This document shows, piece by piece, positions 1-11,300 of a stretch of 64,000 bases of DNA (positions are counted from its first letter, which is position 1; the number at the start of each line of letters is the position of its first letter). The DNA comes from Jacaranda mimosifolia (Eukaryota; Streptophyta; Magnoliopsida; Lamiales; Bignoniaceae), in contig CM032121.1 of the NCBI GenBank assembly GCA_018894105.1, positions 18,696,730-18,760,729 of the forward strand, read 5' to 3'. The position numbers were made by a program, and so were the translations under genes. The notes under the pieces were generated by a model that was not told where the DNA came from, searched no databases, and worked only from the letters and a program-made list of their open reading frames with translations.

Positions 1-882
1 CTGGATTAATTTGTTTACAAGGATGAATAAAGGAATATTTTTTCAAAGAGAGAAATTCTATTCCCAAGAAAATATCTAGGTATTATGAAGAGAAAAGGTA
101 GGTTGCGTATGGATTGTATATATCAAAGGGTGGGTCTTGATATTTATGTTAAGTGTCAATCTTCAAATATGGAATGATGGAAATAGCACTTTCCCAAACG
201 TTCACTCAATTCTTGATCAATAGTTTGGATGAATTAAATCGGTCTTCAAATCAGATGACCCAAATTTAATTCGACCAAAAAGACATAAATCTTAATTTTA
301 TAAAAAATAAAATGATATTTTTTTAATGGTCACATAAGCCAAAATAATAATATAATTCCAAACACACCAATACCTTCAAGTTCATCAAATATATATACAT
401 TTACGAGGACCTCCCACATTATCAATTGTCTTGAAAAGTCATTTATTGCAACACCAAAAATTTTGCTATTATAATAGGTTTGCATTATTGGCACTTAGTT
501 TTCTAAATAAGTTGTGGTCTTTGTATATAATTTTGGGTAATTCTTATATCTTGAACTAACTTTTAAAATAAGTTAGGCTCAATGTCCATTTTTTAACAAA
601 ATGTAAAGAAATTACATTCATTTAATTATGTGTACACAAAACATAGAGTGCAAGCAACTGCATACTACTAGAAATCTTTCTTTCCACATGCACAGGTCAT
701 TTGATATTTCAAGTGTCAATACTGTAAAAATCTTCCGACAGCAATTTGGTTACATAAATATCAAGGAAGAGGAGTTTTATCGACTTTATCGTTAATGTTA
801 TACACTCGTACTCTTGGTTTCTGCTAGCTGGACCATTTAAATCTATGTACTAATTAACAGAAAGCTATTTTACAAAAGATCC
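1..882. other. Intergenic spacer, 3' of the protease gene
   Basis: AT-rich sequence with no open frame or terminal motif that I recognise. It lies downstream of the minus-strand protease, so it should hold that gene's 3' UTR and polyadenylation signal near 600-880. I could not assign one signal with confidence. Confidence 0.5.
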
Positions 883-2244
883 TCATCCTGCGGATCTGCT
901 GCAATCAGCTATTCCAAACCCTACTCGTCGATTGATGAGGTCAAATTCCACCCAATGATTTTGCTGGTGATAGTTCCCAATAATGTTACTAGCAACACCA
1001 AGGGCTTCAGATCGTCCAATGGCAACACAATGGACGCCATTTCCCATATCATCCAAAACTCTCTCCTTACCGATCAATATCTCAACACCCTTTCCGAATT
1101 GAAAAACCATATCGCCTATCAGCCCTCCAATCTCCTTCGGATTTCCATCAAAGCACATATCCAACGCACTTCCATAGGAATAACCCTTTTTTAATTTCCC
1201 GCCTGCTAACCTCGCAACTTCTTCCCTCACCTTACTGTACGCTGCGGCCACCAAAAATGTATATTGGGAGCCGGAGTCGATCATCGTCTGGCCTGAGCCG
1301 CCGGCGTCCGGCCGGAAAGCTGCCATAGATATGTTCAGTTTTTTCCCGCCAATTTTGATCCCGACCATTCCCACCGTGTAGGCTAAGGGGTCAAAATTGG
1401 GCATGCGTTGACCTTGAGGAAATGTCAATAGGTTAATATATTGAAAAGTATGAGAATTGGGGTTTTGGCCCAAGTAAAATGTGCCCGCGGGATAAATCTT
1501 ATTACGGCCTTGTCTGATTGGGACGCAGTAAGAAAATCTTGGCACCTTAGCCTGAGAAATAAATGACAACCGTCCAAGATTCATTCCCAATATGCCCTCA
1601 GCTCCGCCGCCGGGCTCCGCCGCGCATCCAAGAATCAAGGGAGATGTAGTTCGGGAGCCAGAGAATGTGAACCTTTCTCTGACGAGATTACCCTCGGCCA
1701 AGGTCCCATCTGCGTAGAAGTAAGAGTAATGGCACAGGCGGTTCTGGTCGCACGTGGTCGGGAGGGTAAAATCGGGAATCCGGGGCTTGCAAACGGGGTG
1801 GTTGCAGGGGAGAACAGAGAAAGTGGAAGAGAGAGAGGGGTTGAAGGACGTCGGCGGAGGTGTCTTTCTGGGCGATTTCCGGTGGCACTGGATCCAAGAA
1901 AGCTGGCTGCCGGTGTCCAAAACCATTTGCTGAGACTGCTGTGGGGTCCCAATGGGCAGAGAAACAATCAGGGCCATTGAATACTTGAAAGATGACTTGT
2001 AGTTGTACTTGAACGGCGGTGATGAGGGAGCAGCATTTTTCCTGTGTACCTGATGCGTTTGGTTGGAACGTGACGACATGACGAGAGAAGAAAGAAACTT
2101 TGCCTTAGAAGCATAAGTTTTGGAGAGAGGGGCTGAGGTTAGAGGGAAAGACAGTGAAATCGTGTCTTCTTGAATTGTGAGGTGGAAAGAGTTGATGATC
2201 AGAAGCATGAAAAGAAGAAGAAAAAGGGCATTGCAGGATGCCAT
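883..2244 (-). CDS. PCS1-like aspartic protease (pepsin family A1), intronless
   Basis: Predicted secreted or endomembrane aspartyl endopeptidase of 453 residues. A hydrophobic N-terminus (about residues 5-22) looks like a signal peptide. The first catalytic motif is DTGS (Asp110, in VLDTGSQLSWIQC). The second is DSGS (Asp323, in TMIDSGSQYTF). The flap Tyr-Ala-Asp-Gly lies near residue 177. At least ten cysteines are spread through the mature part, as in the atypical plant nucellin/CDR1/PCS1 branch, and there is no plant-specific saposin insert. The blocks LPIGTP, RLSFISQAK and NPNS, and the C-terminal IIGN..QQN..VEFD, match the Arabidopsis subgroup annotated as PCS1-like. PCS1 itself is known for a role in cell survival in reproductive tissue; that role is not shown here. 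The start is the first ATG after a TATA box about 105 bp upstream. The frame is uninterrupted, in contrast to everything else in the window. Confidence 0.93.
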   Translation of the reverse strand: MASCNALFLLLFMLLIINSFHLTIQEDTISLSFPLTSAPLSKTYASKAKFLSSLVMSSRSNQTHQVHRKNAAPSSPPFKYNYKSSFKYSMALIVSLPIGTPQQSQQMVLDTGSQLSWIQCHRKSPRKTPPPTSFNPSLSSTFSVLPCNHPVCKPRIPDFTLPTTCDQNRLCHYSYFYADGTLAEGNLVRERFTFSGSRTTSPLILGCAAEPGGGAEGILGMNLGRLSFISQAKVPRFSYCVPIRQGRNKIYPAGTFYLGQNPNSHTFQYINLLTFPQGQRMPNFDPLAYTVGMVGIKIGGKKLNISMAAFRPDAGGSGQTMIDSGSQYTFLVAAAYSKVREEVARLAGGKLKKGYSYGSALDMCFDGNPKEIGGLIGDMVFQFGKGVEILIGKERVLDDMGNGVHCVAIGRSEALGVASNIIGNYHQQNHWVEFDLINRRVGFGIADCSRSAG

Positions 2245-2410
2245 TTTCTTGAACTATAGTTGTTCAGAGAGAGAGACAGACTAGGCCTTTGTTTGGGTTG
2301 GTTTTCAGAGCAGGAGTGAGGACTAGTGACAGGTGAGGGGCGGGTGGGTATTTATAGTGGTTTGAATTAATGAGAGGGGAATTGAAGTTGAAAGAATGGA
2401 AGGCCATAAA
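2245..2410 (-). promoter_or_regulatory. Core promoter and 5' leader of the protease gene
   Basis: On the minus strand a TATAAATA box (2349-2356) sits in the context CCACTATAAATACC, about 105 bp before the ATG at 2244. A CT-rich (plus strand GA) tract at 2262-2276 lies in the presumed 5' leader, a common feature of plant leaders. The transcription start is inferred to lie near 2315-2325. Confidence 0.7.
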
Positions 2411-2510
2411 AAGGAGGACGCGGTTTCCAGCTTTCTCATAATTGAGTGGTTGTGTCTAATAATCACCACTCAGCTACTTTGCTTCTAATACAGTCCCTCT
2501 TAAGCTAGCA

Positions 2511-2570
2511 ACTACATTGCTTGCCACCATCAGAGTGCTACCTTAGTTCAACACTTGCATTATTCCAATG
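2511..2570. repeat. Direct repeat copy 1, left part (continues at 6418-6498)
   Basis: From ACTACATTGC to the insertion point this matches 18412-18480. The match resumes at 6418-6498 after the Mutator-like insertion. The two halves form a roughly 150-bp copy of the 178-bp segment at 18412-18589. Confidence 0.8.
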
Positions 2571-3676
2571 GGAGTTGAAAGGGTAAATTGCACGGTGCCC
2601 TGTGATATTCGCAATTGACTGATAACTTCTCATAAAATAGAAATTGATAAAAAATTTCATGTGTTTAATTAAAAGTTGTTCACTTGACCCAATAGTCTTT
2701 TGTTTCTTATTTAATGTCTATTGAATAGTAAAAAGATAAAATTGCCCTTACCTAAACTTGAAATTCAAATAATATTTTCTTTTACCTTCTCTATTATTTA
2801 TATAATTTTTAATTATTTTTTATCCATTTCAACTTAAATAATATTTAATATTTATTAAAAGGATATATAATGTGTTTATATTTATACTTAAATATATAAT
2901 ATGTATAAATGTATAAGTTTATGTATAAATATATACATATGTATATTTTATTTATATATAATATATAAATTATTTTATTTATTCCAAATTATATGATGTC
3001 TAATATTTAAAATAATATATATAATATAGTTTTTATTTACACTTATATAATATACATATATAAATTTATCTATAAATAAATTATATTTTATTTATTTATG
3101 CATATCATGTATATCCATATATATAATTTTTTTAATTCTTTTAAAATTAAACAACATTTAATGTTTAAAAAAAAAGATATATATAATATGTTTCTATTTA
3201 TACTTATATATATAACATGTATACATATATAAGTTTATGCATAATAATTTTAAAAAATTATATATAATATAGTTTTTATTTACACTTATATAATATACAT
3301 ATATAAATTTATCTATAAAGAAATTATATATTATTTATTTATACATATTATGTGTATCCATATATAAATTTTCTTTAATTATTTTAAAATTAAATAATAT
3401 ATAATATTTATAAAAATATAATATATTTTTTATTTATATTTACATATAAAATATATGTACATCTATGAATATAAATATATAAATTTTTACCAAAAAAAAA
3501 ATTTTTTTTTATTTATACATAATATATACATATGTACATCAATAAATATAAACATATATTTTTTTCACCAAAAAAAATGTATATATAAATTTTTTTCATT
3601 TCAAATTAGATAGTACTTATTTTGTAAAAATATATAATATATTTTTTATTTATATTTATATATATATAATATAATA

Positions 3677-4085
3677 TCCTACCCCCCGCCACCATCCCCC
3701 ACCACTCTTCCCTCAACCTCAACAGGCTGTTGCCATGGCGGCAGTGCATAGTGGCAGATCTGGCCGGGCCTAGCTAGATCTGGCCATGGCGGCCGTCACA
3801 TCAAACAAGTCCTTTTTTTTTTCCTTTTTCTTTCTTTTTTTTTTCTTTTTGGCTCAGGCAGCTGAATGGCCGCTAAATGCCCACCGAGTTGCCGGGCATG
3901 GCTGGCAGCCATGGCTATGGTGGGGTGGGACCCCAATCCGGCCCTATGGTCGTCGCTCGCAAGCGTAGTCATGGCCGCTGTGTCTAATGCTGCCATGGCT
4001 ATCGCACGGCTACCATGGCAGGGGCGACAAGAGCGGCCATGGCTGTTGCGTCTTATGCTACAATAGCTGATGGGGAGGGGGACAG
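3677..4085. repeat. GC-rich CCATGG-rich core, left arm
   Basis: A GC-rich, low-complexity island inside the AT-rich arm, full of GCCATGG and GGCCATGGC. It includes a pyrimidine run near 3812-3850. It pairs inversely with 4437-4920: for example GGTGGGGTGGGACCCCA at 3919-3935 and TGGGACCCCACC-type sequence at 4615-4632. Short open frames here are by-products of the repeat and I do not regard them as genes. Confidence 0.7.
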
Positions 4086-4436
4086 GGGTGGGTTTGGGAG
4101 TTGGGAATAATATATTATACATATATCTATTATATATGGGTAAATTGCACAGCGTCCCCTGTGATATTCACAATTGGATGATAACCCCCTATGAAATAAA
4201 AATTGGCAAAAAACTCCCTATATTTTCTAAAATCATGCAATAAGCACATCTGGGAAAGAAGGTGTCATTCACGTGTGGGTGTGCGCGATTTGGCATGAAT
4301 TTTTTATGTGTAAAAAGACGATAATGCCCCTCACGTATCAGCCGTTAGATTTTTTTTAAAGAAATCAACGATCCAAATTAAATTATATAATATTTTAAAA
4401 AAAAAATAAAAGAAATAAGTAATATATTATTATTCC

Positions 4437-4920
4437 CAAACCCCCCCCCCCATGTCCCCTTCCTGCACCCTCCCCCCGGGGCCATGGTACTATAAGACGT
4501 AGTAGCCAACGGCTGCCATGGCCGCTCTTGCCGCCCCCTGCCATGGCCTACGTGCGGTAGCCATAGCTGCATTTGGGAGCGGCGGCCATGGCCGCTGAGT
4601 GCATAGGGCCAGATTAGGGTCCCACCCCACCAGCAGCCATGGCTATCGTGCTGCCAGTAGTCGACAGTCGTGGCAGCCATGGCTACTATGCCCGGTAGCT
4701 CGGCAGGCATTTGACGGCCAGTTAGCTGTTGGAGCCCAAAAAAAAAAAAAAGAAAGAAAAAGAAAAAAAGAGTTGTTAGATGCGAGGCCGCCATGGCCAA
4801 TGGCTAGATTTGGCTAGGCCCGGCCAAATCCAGCCACTATGCACTGCTGCCTTGGCAGCAACCTGTTGAGGTTGAGAGAAGAGGGGTAGGGGGATAGTGG
4901 CGGGGGGTAGGATATTATAT
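4437..4920. repeat. GC-rich CCATGG-rich core, right arm (inverted copy)
   Basis: Inverted, diverged copy of the core at 3677-4085. It holds a C-run (4440-4452), repeated GCCATGG, an A-rich purine tract (about 4738-4770) and GGCGGGGGGTAGG near 4901-4913. Together the two cores could form a long hairpin RNA if transcribed. Confidence 0.7.
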
Positions 4921-4961
4921 TATATATATCTTATATATAATTATATATATATGTAAATAAA

Positions 4962-4962
<1 letters not shown>

Positions 4963-5002
<40 letters not shown>

Positions 5003-5003
5003 A
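4963..5003. repeat. Microsatellite (ATGTAT)n
   Basis: Tandem ATGTAT units inside arm A', with (TA)n tracts nearby (for example 5071-5090 and 5484-5503). Confidence 0.85.
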
Positions 5004-6417
5004 AATAAATAAAAATATATTATATATTTTTACAAAATAAGTACTATTTAATTTGAAATGAAGAAAATTTATATATATATATATATATATTTTTTTTTTG
5101 GTGAAAAAAATATATGTTTATATTTATTGATGTACATATGTATATATTATGTGTAAATAAAAAATATATGTTTTTTTTTTTGTAAAAAAATATATATTTA
5201 TATTTATAGATGTACATATATTTTATATGTAACTATAAATAAAAAATATATTATATTTTTATAAATATTATATATTATTTAATTTTAAAAGAATTAAAGA
5301 AAATTTATATATGGATATACATAATATGTATAAATAAATAATATATAATTTCTTTATAGATAAATTTATATATGTATATTATATAAGTGTAAATAAAAAC
5401 TATATTATATATACTTTTTAAAATTATTTTGCATAAACTTATATATGTATACATGTTATATATATATAAGTATAAATAGAAACACATATATATATATATA
5501 TATCTTTTTTTTAAATATTAAATGTTGTTTAATTTTAAAAGAATTAAAAAAATTATATATATGGATATACATGATATGCATAAATAAATAATATATAATT
5601 TACTTATAGATAAATTTATATATGGATATTATATAAGTGTAAATAAAAACTATAATATATATAAACTATGTTAAATATTAGACATCATATAATTTGGAAT
5701 AAATAAAATAATTTATATATTATATATAAATAAAAAATACATATGTATATATTTATACATAAACTTATACATTTATACATATTATATATTTAAGTATAAA
5801 TATAAAAACATTATATATCATTTTAATAAATATTAAATATTATTTAAGTTGAAATGGACAAAAAATAATTAAAAAATTATATAAATAATAGATAAGATAA
5901 AAGTAAATATTATTTGAATTTCAATTTTAGTTAAGGGCAATTTTTTCTTTTTACTGCTCAATAGAGATCAAACAAGAAACAAAAGGTTGTTGGGTCAAGT
6001 GAGCAACTTTCAATTAAACACTAGGGTTTTTTTGCTAATTTCTATTTCACAAGGGGGTTATCAGCCAATTGCAAATATCACAGGGGAACATTGTGCAATT
6101 TACCCTATATATGTATAATAATATATTACATATTTTTTTAATTTTTTTAAAAATATTATATGATTTAATTTGGACCGTTGATTTCTTTTAAAAAAATCTA
6201 ATGGCTGATAAGTGAGGGGTATGATTGTCTTTTTACACATAAAAATACATGCCAAATCACGCACACCCGCGCGTGAATGATGCCTTCCTTCCCAGAGGTG
6301 CTCATTGCATGATTTTACAAAATATAGGGGTTTTTTTTCCAATTTTTATTTCACATGAGGTTATCAGCCAATTGCGAATATCACAGGGGGCGCTGTGCAA
6401 TTTACCCGGAGTTGAAA

Positions 6418-6498
6418 TCTACTTGAGCATAATTATTAAAAAAAGAAAAGAAAAGGAATCCTCTTGAGTATCTATTAATGTCTTCTTTCTACAATTGG
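6418..6498. repeat. Direct repeat copy 1, right part
   Basis: Continues the copy that begins at 2511 and matches 18481-18589 (shared CACTTGAGCATAATTATT-type sequence, purine tract, TGAGTATCTATTAATG). Confidence 0.8.
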
Positions 6499-7543
6499 CT
6501 ATGTTGACATGCATTTTCGGCATTTTCTAGAAAAAAATTTGGGGGAATGAGTTTTTGAAAAAAAAAATTAGAGAAAGCGCCAACCGTTTATTTTTATTTT
6601 GAAAAAAATATTTGAAAATGAGTTGTTTGTTTGTTAATGTTCTGGTGGGAGGATAATTTTTACCATAAATGTCAAATCAGGTATTCTTTTGTTGGGTTTG
6701 TAGGAAAAAATTAATTTTTTATGTAATATATGTATGTATATTTATAGCTTGATGATGTGTGTGTATATGTATATATATGTGATGATTGTAATGAAATGAT
6801 GTGTAATTAATTTAATTCATAATTTATTTTGATATTTTATATTTTTTTAAAATTATAAACAACAAATGATGTATTACTTTGAAGAAAAAATGTATATAAA
6901 ATCATAATTATATGTTAATATTATTAATATCAACTTACATTAAAAAATGTAATAATTATACATTAACTATAACATAATTCCAATTTTAATTAAAATGAAC
7001 TATTTTAACTATTTATTATTCCAAATTTATGTGTATAAAAAACTTAATTAATTATTTAAATAGAGATAATTATTTGGTAGATAAATATTTAGTAATAAAC
7101 AAAATAATCATTTAAAATTAATTATTATTATATTTAATTTCATATGTAATCAATTATTAAATTAAATAGATTATTAATTAATATATCATATTAAATAGAT
7201 TAATAAATTAAATATATTATTAGAATAATTAATTATATATGCAATTGTTTATATGTATAAAATATAATTTAGATAAATATAATAATAATTCATTTATTTA
7301 ATTAAATAAATTAATTTTATTAGTATAATAAGTGATCTAAATAACTTAAAGCATTAAATAATTAATACATTATTTGCTAGATGAATTATTTAGCAATAAA
7401 TAAAGTAATTATTTAAAACTAATTTATTGAATTAATAGATTATTATGTTAATATTAGATGATAATTAAATTTTTATAATTTTAATAAATGGCATGATTAA
7501 TAATTAATAGATATTACTAATTTCATATTATGTGTTATCAAAA
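6499..7543. repeat. AT-rich spacer with diverged tandem units
   Basis: No gene. A motif of the type ATTATTT..TAGATAAAT/GAATTATTTAGCAATAAA..AATTATTTAAAA recurs at about 7078 and 7373, and again beyond the LINE at about 17853. This suggests an old AT-rich tandem repeat that the LINE split. Spacing is irregular (about 295-400 bp once the LINE is ignored). Confidence 0.45.
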
Positions 7544-7870
7544 CATGTGACATTATTTTTTTTTTTTTGAATAAACGAAATTTATAATAAACCAAGGTCA
7601 TGTTACATCAACTAAGTCTGAAGGCAACATTAGTGCCAGAACAACTAAAACAACTACAAAGTTTGGCAAGAGAGTGCGCTAATGTATTAGCGAAACGACG
7701 AACATTTAAAATAGGAACTCAACATTATCAAATGTATTAGCCAGAAATCAACACTCTTGAAGTATCAGTCCTTCCGAAGATTCATCTACCACATTATTGT
7801 TAATAGCTTTGATAATGTTGACATTATCTCATTCAATCAAAATCAAACACCAACCTTTATCTTTTGCAGT

Positions 7871-9202
7871 TCAAACCCCCAACAATGCTGCCTTTGCTTC
7901 TACTTCTGATGGTTTAGGAAGGCCGGAGAAGGTCCTCTTAGCCCACCAAACACAAGTCCCAGTACAATCACGAGCTACCATAGCAATACTATGGCGTGTC
8001 TCAGAAGGGAATAATGCACCATCGAAATTAATCTTGATAGATGAACTGGGCGGAGGGAACCAGCCTTCACGAGGATTCTGTCGAGATGAAAACTTGGCAG
8101 AAGAGTGAAGGGACCTGAATTCATTCCAGTAACTGATGAAGAGAGAGAGAATATCTGAAGGTGTAAAAGAGGTCGAGGAAAAAACCAATATTATTTCTAT
8201 GTTTCCACAATCCCCAACAGAGAAATCCAAAAAGATCAAACTGGTCTCAAGCAAGAGAATTTTGAATACTAGACACCCAATGTGTCGGGCTTTCACCTGT
8301 ACACCGCATGATACATTTGTGTAACTCAGATTGACGCCAGACTTCCGAAGCTGTACCACAGTCACGAAACACATGTAGAATCTCCTCATCAACTGATAGA
8401 CATGCGGGGCATTTTGTATCACAAATAATGCGCCGTCTGGAGAGGTTGGACCGAGTAGGTAGGATGTTCCAACACAGGCACCACATGAAAATTTTAATCT
8501 TAGAAGGAACTTGCATCTGCCAAATATTTCGCCAAAGAGGACTAGCATAATTTCCAATAGAAGTAGTAGATGATGCCTCATGGACTGATGTAGACTCCAG
8601 ACTCAAATAGTAGCAACTCCTAACAGAAAATATACCAGACTTTGAGTAATGCTAGATTAGACGGTCCTCAGATCGACTATAGCCAAGAGGTATAGAAAGA
8701 ATGCGGACCGCATCTACAGGCCAGAAAAGCGAGGTAACCTTCTCTTCATCCCATCCTTGGCTGCTGTCGTGATGTAATAAATCTGACACCCGCAAATGTT
8801 CCAAGTGTGCTGGAGGAATTGTAATGACTTTGAAATTCCCTTCACTAGGCAACCAATAGTCAGTCCAAACATTGATACATTGTCCCAAGCCAATCCGCCA
8901 TCTTAAACCTTTTATAAGCAACTCTCTACCGTGTAAAATATTTCTCCAGGTTGCAGAAGATTTATATCCTTTTTTGGCCTGCAAGAAATCACAATGTGGA
9001 AAGTAACGAGCCTTAAGTAACCGACTGAGTAAGGAATTTGGTTGATCAAGAATTCTCCATCCTTGTTTTGCAAGATGCGCCAGATTAAAATGATATAAAT
9101 CTTTAAAACCCAAACCACCATCCTTCTTGGATTGCTGAACAAGCTGCCATTGCAACCAACATATGCTATTAGTAGATGACTGAGCCTACCAGAATTTTCT
9201 GG
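7871..9202 (-). pseudogene. LINE ORF2 C-terminal part: zf-RVT and RNase H
   Basis: Downstream part of ORF2, after the CACTA insertion. The translated blocks are GGLGFKDL (just after the reverse transcriptase), then the zinc-binding zf-RVT domain (PLWRNIWQMQVPSKIKIF, LPTRSNL and CPAC, with a downstream HVFRDC; about 8290-8600), then an RNase H domain starting IKINFDGALF with a later EVEAKAALLG (about 7871-8060). The Asp of NFDGA and the Glu of EVEAK match the first two metal-binding residues of plant LINE RNase H. Several frame changes and stops separate the blocks. Confidence 0.85.
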
Positions 9203-9524
9203 CACTACTAAAAAAACACTGTTTTGCGACAGAAAAAATCTGTCGTAAAAATTTTCGTACCAAAAAAGTTAAAAAATATAAAAAAATGAATTTTTTTTTT
9301 TTGCTACGGATCAAAAGTTGACTTTTGCAAAGGAAAAATTCGTCATAAAAGTGAAAAAATAAAAAAAATAAAAAATCATTTGTTAAATCCGTCACAAATT
9401 ATTGAATGGGGGGAATTAAAACCCTCCTTCCCTATTTCCCCACCCACACAAATTTTTCAAAATCAAAATCTTTTCTTCCCCTTCCCCTTTTTCTTCTTTT
9501 CTTTTTTTTTTTAAATATTAAAGC

Positions 9525-9675
9525 AGCCGGACGGCGTCGCTGACCCCGGCCGGCCAACTGGTGCGCACCAGCTGCTGCTGCTGCTATTACGTGCACCAGC
9601 AGCGCACTGGCGCACCAGCTTGCTGGCCGCACCAGCTTCTAGCTGCCAGCCAGGTCTGGCCGTGGGCCAGGTCTG
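9525..9675. repeat. GC-rich island inside the CACTA element
   Basis: Low-complexity GC-rich stretch with CTGCTGCTGCTG and repeated CACCAG/GCGCACCAGC. It ends GGCCAGGTCTGG and is bounded by AT-rich sequence. No gene is recognised. Confidence 0.7.
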
Positions 9676-9789
9676 GAATATTATTTTTTATTTTTTTTGA
9701 AAAATTAGTTTTAATTTTTCAAAATGCTAATTTTGTTGTTTATTTAATGTTTTAGGTTTGGAGAATTTATATTTTGCTCTATCTCCACT

Positions 9790-10190
9790 AATTATGGTAA
9801 TTCTCACAATTATATTAAAATTTGATTATGTTTGATTATATTTTAGTTAAAATGTGATTATGTTTTAGTTCAAATATTTGATTATGTTTTAGTTTAATTA
9901 TTCAAGTTAGTTAAAATTTGATTTATGTGTTAGTTAAACTAAAAATGATTTATTTATTAGTAATATAATTTGATTGAACATAAATAATAATTATGGTAAT
10001 TCTCACAATTATATTAAAATTTGATTATGTTTGATTATATTTTAGTTAGAATGTGATTATGTTTGATTATGTTTTAGTTAAAATATTTGATTATGTTTTA
10101 ATTAATTGTTCAAGTTAGTTAAAATTTGATTTATGTGTTAGTTAAACTAAAAATGATTTATTTATTAGTAATATAATTTGATTTAACATA
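9790..10190. repeat. Two direct repeats of about 199 bp
   Basis: ATTATGGTAATTCTCACAAT begins at 9791 and again at 9990, followed by near-identical TTAGTTAAAAT / GATTATGTTT sequence. Confidence 0.8.
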
Positions 10191-10588
10191 AATAATAATT
10201 CATATATTAATTAAAATTTGAGGTAAATTTTATATTCGTATTAAATGTTATCATATTTGTTAGAGTTATGTTTTTATTTGAATTAAAAAATTTATTAGAA
10301 TTTTGGGTTGAGTTAAATTTTATGGTACTATATATTGAATTATATTATATTTTCAAATTTTAATTTAGTTTATGGAATTATGATTTATGATTAAATATGT
10401 GCACTTGTAACATGTGCCTAATGTAGTAGGCTATTTCGATTTGAGAACATGCTAATGAATACAAATATTGCTAAAGACAAAATCACTATTTCTTTTCATA
10501 ATATTTGTGAAAATAAAAATCCAAATTTACATATCCAAAAACAACAATATAAGTTTCCTAAGTTAAATCATGTCATACTTAGGGTTGT

Positions 10589-11300
10589 GAATTATATGTT
10601 TGATTATGATTTGAGTTATATGTTGAACTTATATTAAATTATATGTTGGTTTATGATGAGATGCATGTTTGATTATATTGAATTATGTATTAGATTTATA
10701 TGTGTTAAGATTATGCATTTACTTTGAATTATGTGTTAGATTTTGTTAGATTTATATTTTATGAATTATATGTTTGATTAGGATTTGAGTTATATGTTGG
10801 ACTTATATTAAATTATATGTTGGTTTATGATGAGATGCATGTTTGATTATATTGAATTATGTATTAGATTTATATGTGTTAAGATTATGCATTTACTTTG
10901 AATTATGTGTTAGATTTTGTTAAATTTATATTTTGTGAATGATATGTTTGATTAGGATTTGAGTTATATGTAGGACTTGTATTAAATTATATATTGGTTT
11001 ATGATGAGATGCAGTTTGATTATATTGAATTATGTATTAGATTTATATGTGTTAAGATTATGCATTTACTTTGAATTATGTGTTAGATTTTGTTAGAGTT
11101 ATATTTTGTGAATTATATGTTTGATTAGGATTTGAGTTATATGTTGGACTTATATTAAATTATATGTTGGTTTATAATGAGATGTATGTTTGGTTATATT
11201 GAATAATGCGTTAGATTTACATGTGTTAGATTATACATGTACATTGAATTATTTGTTAGATTTTGTTAGATTTACATTTTGTGAATTATATGTTTGATTA
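10589..11300. repeat. Tandem array, period about 174 bp
   Basis: Units begin GAATTATATGTTTGATTA at 10589, 10763, 10937 (one base changed), 11110 and 11283 (partial). The period is 173-174 bp, about four copies, very similar to each other. It lies inside the CACTA interior. Confidence 0.88.

Larger units (their letters stand above)
2571..6417. mobile_element. Mutator-like compound foldback element with 10-bp TSD
   Basis: The element runs 2581-6407 (3827 bp) and is flanked by the perfect direct repeat GGAGTTGAAA (2571-2580 and 6408-6417). It starts GGGTAAATTGCAC and ends GTGCAATTTACCC. Two internal ends of the same type occur at 4138 (GGGTAAATTGCAC) and 6105 (GTGCAATTTACCC). By eye, 2581-4137 (arm A) is the inverse of 4433-6105 (A'), and 4138-4432 (B) is the inverse of 6106-6407 (B'), giving A-B-A'-B'. 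Terminal repeats of hundreds of bases and a 9-11 bp duplication are known for Mutator-like elements, hence the assignment. No transposase is encoded. The arms are AT-rich with a GC-rich core on each side. A related unoccupied site at 18412-18589 supports insertion as one unit. Confidence 0.72.

Noticed and set aside
955..1980. Plus-strand and other-frame open frames across the protease gene
   Set aside because: They are shadows of the conserved minus-strand reading frame and show no protein family features.
3786..4817. Several open frames in the GC-rich cores
   Set aside because: Encode low-complexity Ala/Met/Trp-rich text from CCATGG repeats on both strands; a by-product of base composition.
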